From contig MU266717.1 in the NCBI GenBank assembly GCA_021014945.1, positions 1-19,477 on the forward strand: a stretch of DNA of 19,477 nt, written 5' to 3'. Origin of the DNA: Leucogyrophana mollusca. Its lineage: Eukaryota > Basidiomycota > Agaricomycetes > Boletales. Both the position numbers and the translations under genes were made by a program. This document shows positions 8,865-17,466 of this stretch, one piece after another (positions within the stretch are counted from its first letter, which is position 1; each line of letters opens with the position of its first letter). Below the pieces are notes generated by a model. That model was not told where the DNA came from and made no database searches. It saw only the letters and a program-made list of their open reading frames with translations.

Positions 8865-9814
8865 CCGAGGCGAGTTTCCCATCCAGGGCACTAGCCGTGG
8901 CTCCAAGATTTTTTAATATCCGAAATGCTCAGCTCGTTTACTCGCCGTAAAAGCTTGGTTTCGAGTGCGTACGCTAGCGCATAACGGGGATGAGAATAGG
9001 ATGATGAATCTCGATATTATAGGAATGATCATGAGGTCCTGTACATGTACAACAACGAGAATTGTGTTTATCAATTGTCGGATCAAGCGAGTCTGCCAAC
9101 TATCGTATTCAAGGGGAGAAAGACTTTTTGGATATAGCTTTTCAAGGTGCTGTCGTCCTGACTCCTTGCTCGGCCGCTCGTGGAGATCAAGTTGAAGTAC
9201 GAATCATGTTTCCCAACCTTCTTGGGTTCGTGCTCTTTGTCAACGGGCTGTTTAATAATTGTTGTGTCTTCAATATACTCATTAAGGGGCTCTAGTCCGG
9301 AATACACCCGCATTTCGGTGGGTGACTTTTCTCCGTCATCTCACGTCCCCCTGAACGCGAACGACTGGAACACGTAGTGTGTGCCACTTGATACAGGCGT
9401 GCATATGTACAGCGACTAGAATTTCGACTAATGTTGGCGCTCTGAGATTGATCCTCTTGGTGACCTGTATTTATCGCGCTCTACGGGCGACTCTATTCAC
9501 CATCAATAGCGCAGCCTGCATCACTCGTAGTCTCGCTCGGTATCCTAAGCCCATTGAAGACTTCGAGAGGTTGATCATGTCTAGCGTTGCTGGCTGAGAA
9601 CCTGCGGACGCATGGTTACTTGGGCCTTTCGTGGTGAGGGTCTTTCATTTCAGAATACATTCTCGATTTGACAAACAAACAACGGCGATACATGTACATT
9701 TCACTGGACGTGGTTCCAACTTCATGGCGTGGAGCCGAGGGATCAGAGTCGCCCCTACCTGTAAATGAAAATAAATTAGCTCAGAGACATCGTCGGGACG
9801 ACTGGAAGCTGTAC
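8865..9814. other. Intergenic, no gene recognised
   Basis: Only short frames are present. A perfect 12-bp palindrome TGTACATGTACA occurs at 9040-9051, downstream of precursor 2. No conserved exon chain was found. Confidence 0.4.
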
Positions 9815-10419
9815 CTACTTGTATTGGAGAACTTGAATGGTGCAGTCATCGTGGGACGCATCCGCCCGGTCCTCAGAGATGACCTGCCAGAACACAGGTG
9901 CGTTAGAAACACCGTTAAATCGCATTTCGTTTGCGCCTTACCGTTGCCACAAGGAACTTCATGGGGTAGTCTGGCTCGGGCTGCTTTTCGATCTGAAAAA
10001 GGGGTGGGAGAGTTAATACACAACCAAGAGTGTTCACCACCTCGCCAAAGACTCACCGCAAGAGGGCCGACCATCTTCGAAACATTCCAGCTTCCGCTGC
10101 CGTTGTTGGCGCTGATGGTGACATTGACTGTCGCAGTGAAGGTGAAGGGGCCAAAAGACCAGTATTCGCGATTGTTGAACACATCTCTCATGTGCACCCT
10201 GGTGCCTTGTCCTTCGAAAGTGGCGGACGTGAGCTGGTTTCCGTCCCTGGTTACCTGAATGAAGGCCCTCTGTTCGTAGTCGGCGTTGACGACCTGGCAC
10301 GTCAAACATTAGTCAAAAGCAACGGTCAAAGATAAAAATCGAGCAAGGGATTGACTTACACCAGCAACGAAGCCGCGGTATCCGGGCTCGAGGGTGAAGC
10401 TCACGGGTGTGCTGGACAT
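9815..10419 (-). CDS. Small all-beta protein, LecB-like; copy A, intact
   Basis: Four exons on the minus strand (10360-10419, 10057-10293, 9942-9992, 9815-9883), all joined in phase 0, give 138 residues and a TAG stop. Exon 1 encodes SFTLEPGYRGFVAG. Exon 2 encodes VVNADYEQRAFIQVTRDG, TSATFEGQGTRV, NNREYWSFGPF and SKMVGPLA. Exon 3 begins IEKQPEPDYP. Exon 4 is VISEDRADASHDDCTIQVLQYK. There is no signal peptide, so a cytosolic protein is expected. The order (FTLxPGxRxxV start, TxATFxGQGT in the middle, SEDxxDxxxxD near the end) resembles bacterial fucose-binding lectin II (PA-IIL/LecB), whose C-terminal acidic loop binds calcium and sugar. The loop here keeps several acidic positions but not all, so sugar binding is uncertain. 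The gene model is strong; the fold assignment is from memory of family patterns. Three relatives lie downstream at 12405, 13417 and 15621. Confidence 0.85.
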
Positions 10420-10521
10420 GATGGTAAAGAGGAAGACTGAAAGGCTGAGTTCAAGAGTGAGTAGATAGCTGCAGAGAAAGCCGCGGTTGATTCTGGGATT
10501 TGAGCTACCCTCTTCCAAAGG

Positions 10522-10528
10522 TTTTATA
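10522..10528 (-). promoter_or_regulatory. TATA box of copy A
   Basis: Read on the minus strand this is TATAAAA, about 100 nt upstream of the start codon at 10419. Confidence 0.5.
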
Positions 10529-12404
10529 GAGGTAGATACAGATGCTTGAGCTCCGCTTCAACACGACGACTTCGCCAATGCGAATGTCCATCGACAAACG
10601 CGAACTAGACCAAGGGTCGACGGCGCCGTGGAATGTTCGACAGCATGAATGGATGAACGACGGTGTCCTGTCTTCGTCCCTGTCCTGAAGCATGGAAGCC
10701 CCGATAATGGAAATTTCGTCACGGGACGATCAATCACGTACTTGACATCCCATTCCTGTCGAGGAAACAAGTCCCTCAAGGGCCATTGAGAACACGGCAT
10801 TTACCCCAGCCTCCGGTTTGTACTGTACCCGTCATCCGTTTTACTGGTGATAATGCCGCTCACAGAGTGCGTCTTGCGTGCAGGTGCTGATGTTCGTGCA
10901 GGTGCTGATGTTCGTGCGTGTGCTGTAGCAATGGCACATTGGTCGGGCGGGTTCCGTGAAAGCCGGGTTGGCTTAGACCTTTATGCATGCTGTCGTGCAA
11001 TGGGACCACTATTACCACAAAAATTCTCCAGAGGCTGGATCTCCAATATATCTTGATAACCCTCTTACAAGAGACAACCTTGAACTGTGCATTCAAAGAA
11101 ATAATGCACTAGCGTTCCCAGCCAGAAGGTTCGGTCACGCGTCTGACAGCGGTCAGGGTCCGGAGGGCTGTTAAGTTGACTCCGGGTCCGAGAGCTCGTG
11201 AATGAGCTAGTTGGTTATGGTTGTGCACAAAGACTGCATCGCGAAGGTCGGCTTCTATGCAGTACGACAGGGATACAGTCATACGCTCGTCCATTGAATG
11301 TTCCGCCCGCGCTAGCAGAGAAAGGCAGACCGCATTTCTTGGATCGCCGGGTGGTCGTACTGTATCTGGGTGAATTAAAACTCTCAACGCCGCCGTTTAA
11401 TTGACGGAGAACCTTCATAGCTATACGCGAAAGCTCCAGTAGAGGCGGAGCTTGCTGCGCACGAGACATTACTTGAAAGTCCGAGTCTTTTCATCAACAT
11501 TTCATTGAGAATGTAGTTTGGAAGGGTGAGGGAACTGGGCCCTGACTTGAAAGACGGATCCCTGAAGGCAGCAAAAAGGTGACAAAGTTCCCGTTCAAGT
11601 CGACACGTTCCGGAGGCTTGGTTGGCATTGCCAATGCCATGTCCAACTAGGGTTTAGTCGACACGACTGACAAGAACTCCGCCGTGAACGAGGCGGAGAC
11701 TGGCGGAGAACGTCGGAGTCTGATCATGTGAGCGCGGCATAATCGCGACGGGCTCAAGTTAAAGGAAATAATACCTGACATCTCGGACATCAACTCAGTG
11801 TCATGTTGTCTGTTCCTGCTTCCAGTGATACAACCGTGTCAACCTCAAGTATCGGTAGCGCTGACCTGTTTAATCTTGGGGCCGCATCTGCGCTGGCCTG
11901 GAGACTATGTCCATGAGCCGCCCCCTCGTGCATAGCTAGAAACCCTCCCTTCACAATTGAAGAGTGAGTTCTCATCCGACTGGATCCTTCCGAACAAAAC
12001 GCGCTGGGGGCTCAACGTCGCGTCTTCCCATCATGCTGTCAAACAACGGTGACTTGCGCCTCCGGCAGTGGACCTATTACCCCGGAGAGCGGAGCTTCTG
12101 GACGCGTAAGAATACAAGGAGGCATTCATCTGCGCGTATGTTACTCGGCGTGATTCGAAGGGTGGACGTCATGTAACCAACGTAAAGCGACCCCAATGCT
12201 CAACAACAATTTCAACCACCTACGTTCCTCATTCAGAAACAAGATCAAGTCTATCGCTAAGCCTGGACACGTTCGTCCATTTCCCTAAGGTGCTCTTAAA
12301 AGTGGGGCGAGCAGCTCTCTCGCCGCTTTGCTACCCCAGTGTTAAACAGAATGTATCTGTACCCAAACGAGCACCGTTTTCCGTCTACTTCCCATCCCTC
12401 AGAC
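10529..12404. other. Intergenic, no gene recognised
   Basis: Many short overlapping frames but no recognisable domain or exon chain. The stretch includes a short tandem repeat at 10877-10912 and several scattered CGGAG words around 11680-11720. Confidence 0.4.
10877..10912 (+). repeat. 18-bp tandem repeat, two exact copies
   Basis: The unit CGTGCAGGTGCTGATGTT occurs twice in direct succession and begins a third time. In one frame it would encode repeated RAGADV, but no gene around it is supported. Confidence 0.8.
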
Positions 12405-12955
12405 ATGTCAGTTGAGCGCCTTTCCATCGAACTTCAAGCGGGATTCAGGAGTTTTGTCGCTGGTGTGAGTAACGCTACTCATCCGAGTTGAGTAGTCAAG
12501 CGGGCTAACTAACAGGCCTTTCAGACCGTCAACACTAGCTTTAGGCAGCATTGACGTGTGGGCGCTGATGGCAAGAGAATCTCGTCCACTATTTTCCATG
12601 GGCAAGGATGGGGGAGCACCTGGTGTGTGTTTCTGGGCACACCAGCAAGTGAGTTGTCGACAGCAGTCCATAAGCTTCTGGCACTTCCTTTTAGCCGCAC
12701 TAGTGATACATGGAGATCACACAGAGTGCAGGTCTCGATATTAGCTCGTCACTTGCGAGTTTTCGTGGTTTTGCGCTTCGTGTTACGGACGGGGATCCCA
12801 TGCCTTTCGAGGCGTTTCAACGGTATGTCGACGGCTAAATGACACCAGGGCCTCCTTCCCAACCTCTTCTGTCTTCGTTTTGTCCCAGGCCATCTCCGAG
12901 GACCAACAATGCTGACCACGATAACTGCACCATTCAAATGGCTCTGTACAATGCA
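12405..12955 (+). pseudogene. LecB-like copy B, decayed
   Basis: Exon 1 (12405-12464) is well preserved: 20 codons ending FRSFVAG, followed by a GTGAGT donor, exactly as in copy A. The next exon begins at 12526 after TTTCAG with TVNTSFRQH and then meets an in-frame TGA. Similarity continues past it in the same frame (GADGKRISSTIFHGQG against the family's RDGNQLTSATFEGQG), then drifts between frames. A recognisable last exon starts at 12889 (AISEDQQ), then shifts frame to NADHDNCTIQMALYN. The third exon was not found. At least one nonsense change and one or more frameshifts make this a pseudogene. Confidence 0.75.
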
Positions 12956-13416
12956 GGTTTGTCTCCCTCAAGTTCGCTTGCCTAGGTAGTGCTCGGGGGA
13001 TATCCTCACCTCCAGGGCATCACCGTTACTTGATTTCTTGCAAGAATGACTTCAGTACCTTTGTTGGAATTAAGGCGCTCGTGCTCGAAAAGAGAAGAAT
13101 ACAGAGTACCCGTACAAAAAATCACTGTCCTCGGTCTTCCCTCTCTTAAATTGTAGAGAAATCGCTGCGGTATATCGAATAGGTTGAGCTTGGATTTTTG
13201 TTAACTTACGCCGCCTGATATGACTTGCGCCTTCGAACCTCCATTGGCCAAGTGCAGGCCTCACAAACCCCAATCCGCACCAGCTCGTTAACCCCAGTTG
13301 AGGTTTAAATGAAATGACGTCTGCTTACTCAAACCGTTCCATACCATTCGACCATCAGATGTACGGGCCCTGATTTAATCAGTGGGGAATGCGGGCGCTT
13401 GGGTCGATGACCCACC
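12956..13416. other. Intergenic, no gene recognised
   Basis: No domain, no TATA box of good quality and no exon chain seen between copies B and C. Confidence 0.4.
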
Positions 13417-14033
13417 ATGATCAATCTTCCCTCGATATCTTTTCCTCTTCACACCGGTTTTAAAGGATTCGTTGCAGGTGTGAGTGGACCCCTGGAGCTG
13501 CGCAGAGGCGTCGCAGCTGATCTCAAGGCTGTCAGATTACTAATCCACGGGCCAACTACAAGCAGCAGGCGTTCGTCGATGTGCGAGGGTCCGACGGCCA
13601 CACAATTACCTCTACTACCTTTGCTTCAGACGGGATTGGCAGGAGGAAGCCCATGAAACGCACTTCTGAGTCAAAATATTGGAGCTTCGGCCCTTTCGCA
13701 TACGATGCCACGGTCCATGTCACCATATCCTATGATTCCGGGGACGGTTTCAAACCGTCTAAAATGGTTGGCCCTTTGAGGGTGAGTTAATTGCCAGTTC
13801 ACCGCCAGTACAAAGAAAGTTGACCGACTTCTCTTGTTTCTTTCCTCGTAGATCGACAAGAAACCCGAGGATGATTATCCCAAGGAGTTCCACGTGTGGA
13901 CGGTGAGAAGACCCAACATCAGATCAGATGTCAGCTTCAGGCTTGCTCACTTTGAGCCTCCTAGGTCATCTCCGAGGATGGTGCCGATCAATCGCATGAT
14001 GATTGTACAGTTCAAGTGCTTCAGTACAAGTAG
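13417..14033 (+). CDS. Small all-beta protein, LecB-like; copy C, intact
   Basis: Four exons (13417-13479, 13536-13781, 13852-13902, 13965-14033) joined in phase 0 give 142 residues. Exon order and boundaries match copy A exactly. Exon 1 ends FPLHTGFKGFVAG. Exon 2 carries NYKQQAFVDVRGSDG, TITSTTF, KYWSFGPF and SKMVGPLR. Exon 3 begins IDKKPEDDYPKEF. Exon 4 is VISEDGADQSHDDCTVQVLQYK. Relative to copy A it has two extra residues near the start of exon 2 (ITNPRANY instead of VVNADY), and its middle loop lacks the FEGQGT block, reading FASDGIGRRKPMK. It is clearly diverged from copy A, which suggests an older duplication or separate specificity. There is no signal peptide. Confidence 0.85.
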
Positions 14034-15620
14034 ACTCACTCACAATGGTATACACTTGTAGTAGTTCTGTACCAGTCCGCGACTTTCGAGTTGCTCAACT
14101 TTCCGTTGGTCAACGGCGTCGCCGGTAATTGCCGTCGCATGTCTACCTCATCCCTTGTCTCCGCTGTACACAGCTGAATTCTGCATTTGAGACTTTGAGT
14201 CATTCGTCTTCAATAATGACTCTAGCTCGGCTACACCAGCAACGAGTCTCACAAACAGCACTCACGCCAATTCGTAGCGCTCGTGTTCCGACGCACGCAC
14301 TGGCTTTGCGAGGAATCGAACTCATTTGCGAAAATTCTGGTCACTGGTATGTACACAGCACAGCCAATTCATCTCGAGTGCGGATGAGTTCAATCGCTAG
14401 AGCCCCATTTCGACGATTACGCCTGCCCACACAGTCCCACACCTCCCAATGAACCGCTACAGCGGACAACTCGACGTCGTCAAGACCATGCCAATCAAGG
14501 AAACTCGCTTCGTGCATCGTTTTCGCTGACCATACTCGTTTGTCAATTCCAAATTATTTTCTCGATGATTACCTCTCAACTGGCAACTTACCGTCTCTCA
14601 TGGCCGTTACGCCAAAGCGTTATGTTGGCAGGTGTTCTGACGGGCCATTGCGGTCTCGCTCCACATCAGACTCCAGAGAACAAAGGGACGATTACCTGCT
14701 GAGATTTATCCGCACATGCAGCGAGGCGTCACGGCATACCCTGACACTGACCTTTCAATCTTACTTTCTTCGGCTGATGATCTTGCATTGACGAGCGATG
14801 GAAGTCGAAGCTTGTTACGAGCGGTGTCAAGGCAAAACGGGCCATCAGGAACCCTAAGTGATCCTCAGGGATTCTCTGTTACCCATTACCGGAAGGACTT
14901 GGACTCGCCCTCACTTCAGCGCAACTATTCGGCTCCCAAAGCATAGTTGTACAAGGGCCCCCCCAATGCCTTCATTTTCCGGCAGTCGTACAGCTTCCGC
15001 TGGTCTAGAACTTCTTCTGGCTGCTTTCTCCTGAGGTGTTGCCAATGTGTGAGTCTTCCTACATCGCTTAAAGGGGACGCTTTGAGACTGGATATTCACT
15101 ACGAGGGCTTCAAATGTATAGGCAGTGATTACACTTTGTATATCGCGACTTCGATAAGGAAAATGTCGGCGACTCAGCTCGACACACCACATACGGGGTG
15201 CCCTGCTGTACACGTATCAAAAACCACTATGTCATAATGATGGAGATCTGCTTGCCTCTTAAGGTGTGTGGGGTAGTGGGGTAGGGGACCCCTTCAGGGC
15301 GGAACTGGGAAAGACCTGCTGGCAACACGTTCGCCTTCGCTTAGGAGCCTGCATACCACCTGTCAAGCAAGAAGAACTCTATCCCGGTCGGGAATATGAA
15401 GACGAGGTCACGGCAAGTCTTCTTGTCCGGCCTCGCCATTCGAACGCCTTATGCTGCAGATCTGGAGATACCCTTACATCGTAAGTGATGTTTACTCCCA
15501 GCTGAATCAGAGCCCTTATCGACACCTCCTTGCCTATTCAATGGACAGGGAATAATTCTTCGAGCCCCAGAACCTAACAAACCTACTTCGTAACAAACTC
15601 TCAACCCGTCCTTCATCATC
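14034..15620. other. Intergenic, no gene recognised
   Basis: About 1.6 kb with short frames only (for example 14129-14452 and 14911-15213). None resembles a known family or continues through plausible introns. Confidence 0.45.
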
Positions 15621-16297
15621 ATGTCTAGCCCATTCCCGACTTTCACCCTTCAACCTGGCTACCGCGGCTTTGTCGCTGGTGTAAGCGAATACCTCGCTCG
15701 ATTTCTACCCTTAATGATCTCTGACCATCGGCCCCTCCAGGTCGTCAATGCTGACTTTGAGTAGAAGGCGTTCATTGAGGTGACTAGACATGGTACCCAG
15801 CTCACGTCCGCCACTTTCGAGGGGCAAGGCACTAGGGTACACATGAAGAACGTGTTCAACAATCGCGAACACTGGTCTTTCGTCCCGTTCGACTTTACTG
15901 CGACGGTCTGCGTCCCCATCAGCAGCAACAATGGTGGCAGGTCGTGGAACATCTCGAAGATGGTCGGTCCTCTCGCTGTGAGTACATCTTATTTGCGGAA
16001 CGCTTGCCACTGTCTTCTCCTTGCAACCTCCTTTGTAGATCGAGAAGAAGCCTGAACCGGACTATCCCACGGAGTTCCTCGTCGCAACGGTGAGCCTCGA
16101 CTGCGATTTAACATTGGTGGCAGCTTCTTAGGTACGGTTTTCCCGACACCTATATCATCTCCGAGGATAGGGCGGACTATACGGCGGAGCTTTCCATACA
16201 GACGCGGCGGGTTTTGGATCAGAAACGCAGCGAATTTAGGATCAGAAACGTCGGCGAGAGAGAACGGTTCGGGACTGCTGGAGTGCAACAATACTAA
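15621..16297 (+). pseudogene. LecB-like copy D, disrupted
   Basis: Exon 1 (15621-15680, ending PGYRGFVAG), exon 2 (15741-15977) and exon 3 (16039-16089, IEKKPEPDYPTEFLVAT) keep the family's boundaries and phases. In exon 2 codon 8 is TAG (15762-15764) where copy A has CAG (Gln), so translation would stop after 27 residues. Apart from this, 62 of 79 exon-2 residues match copy A. The last exon is recognisable as IISEDRADYTAELSIQ near 16154, but the usual acceptor directly before it is missing; using the upstream AG would shift the frame. The frame through this exon stays open to a TAA at 16295-16297, well beyond the family's usual end. A sequencing error at the TAG is possible, but two independent defects favour a pseudogene. 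Confidence 0.75.
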
Positions 16298-16818
16298 GGC
16301 CGAGACAAGAGATGTCGGACAGAGATTGGCAGGGGGCGGTTTTTTTCTTCTTGGGGTTACTCCTCAATGGAACGTTCCGGAGACCGCCTGCATGGTCCGG
16401 CGTGCCAATAAGAGAGCGGTATCAGTGATTGCATTTCCTTTGTGCTGGACTCATTGCGCACGCTGGATTTCGGCGGGCGACGGCAGCGCTCGAAATAAAT
16501 TCACAGCTGTGCAGCATCGCGCGGGTCTGATGGACTCTAGCACCGTGCTGGTCCACTTCAAGAGGGGCGGGGGGTGCGTGAATGGTAGGATGTGTGGTCG
16601 GCAATCGGGGGCCGCAGATGATAGATCGACCATGCTGCCCCCCCAGCCCCGGACCACCGATCTGTGCGGATCTGAGCCGTGGGGTTGGTGTGTGTTTTCT
16701 GCCAGTTTTAGTTATGTTCTGACAGAGAATAGTGGGGCATATAGGGCTAGAAGACACGGAAATGATACGCTTCCGCCTATCCAGCGGCAGAGAGTCACGA
16801 TAGGAGAAACCGAAATCG
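16298..16818. other. Upstream region of precursor 3
   Basis: A 214-codon plus-strand frame covers 16326-16970 but overlaps precursor 3 exon 1 in another frame and has no recognisable features, so it is probably chance. A purine/G-rich patch lies at 16561-16575. Confidence 0.4.
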
Positions 16819-16826
16819 TATTAAAG
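16819..16826 (+). promoter_or_regulatory. TATA-like box of precursor 3
   Basis: TATTAAAG, a one-base variant of the box seen in precursors 1 and 2, ends 61 nt before the ATG at 16888. Confidence 0.5.
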
Positions 16827-16887
16827 GTGCCCATACCACCAGCAAAATCATCACTCCTTCACGTCGATATCGCCCTACCCTACAACG

Positions 16888-17466
16888 ATGCATCTTGCTT
16901 TCACTTTAATCGTGGCTCTTGCCGTCGCTGTTGCGAGCGTCCAGGCTCTGCCTGCACAGGAAAAGCGTGAGCTGAACGTCATTATTGATCTCTGGCACCA
17001 TTGACGATGGCAAACTTCAGGCGGCCCCATCGATCTGGTCAGTCACTTTGTAATACAATTACCTTTGTGTGGCTTTGGACTGATTCTTCGCGGTGTCTCA
17101 TACAGGTGGACTACACCGCCGAAAAGCGTAAGCTGAGCACCCCTACCAGTCCTTGCTACCCGCTAACAATGATGACCCTCAGGTGCGCCGCTGGGAGTTA
17201 GTCGATTTTTCAAATACCCGAGTATTGTCTGCTAAAAACAGTTTCCCGGCACTTCTCGCAATACAGGCCGCCGTGCGTAGCATCCTAGCTCTCTCGCGTT
17301 TTCTTTTGCAGTGAACTAATTTTCGGTGTTTCCTAATATAGTTTCTCGTGAGTCACTTGAGGGTACCCTAATTTATTTGTGTGGCAGACTCATTTGCCGC
17401 CTCGCGTTGTAGTATGAGATCGCAGAGGGCGAGTCTGAGAACACGAAAGGCACCTCCAAGTTGTGA
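16888..17466 (+). CDS. Precursor 3: short secreted peptide precursor, 3' end uncertain
   Basis: Exon 1 (16888-16966) encodes a signal peptide and pro-region ending VASVQALPAQEK, nearly identical in layout to precursors 1 and 2. A 17-nt microexon (17021-17037) gives RGPIDL, exon 3 (17106-17127) gives VDYTAEK, and a 14-nt microexon (17183-17196) gives RAPLG. All four fit the phase pattern of the other precursors. The end is unclear. A 10-nt exon at 17267-17276 (AAV) could follow and then end quickly. Alternatively the gene may continue to 17413-17466, an in-phase stretch encoding YEIAEGESENTKGTSKL and a TGA stop after a TTGTAG acceptor. The second option would need a 216-nt intron, much longer than the rest. 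The downstream half may be degenerate. Confidence 0.7.

Noticed and set aside
9668..10258. 196-codon plus-strand frame
   Set aside because: It is the antisense shadow of copy A, whose four exons and splice sites on the minus strand are strongly supported.
14085..14130. Weak similarity to the lectin-family first exon (LNFPLVNGVAG before GTAATT)
   Set aside because: The match is too short, lacks the GFKGF core, and no second exon follows.
14310..14335. tRNA-like T-arm word AGGAATCGAACTC on the minus strand
   Set aside because: The flanking bases do not form a T stem, and no acceptor, D or anticodon arm fits.
16326..16970. 214-codon plus-strand open frame, the longest in the window
   Set aside because: It has no recognisable domain or signal, odd composition, and overlaps the clear signal-peptide exon of precursor 3 in another frame.
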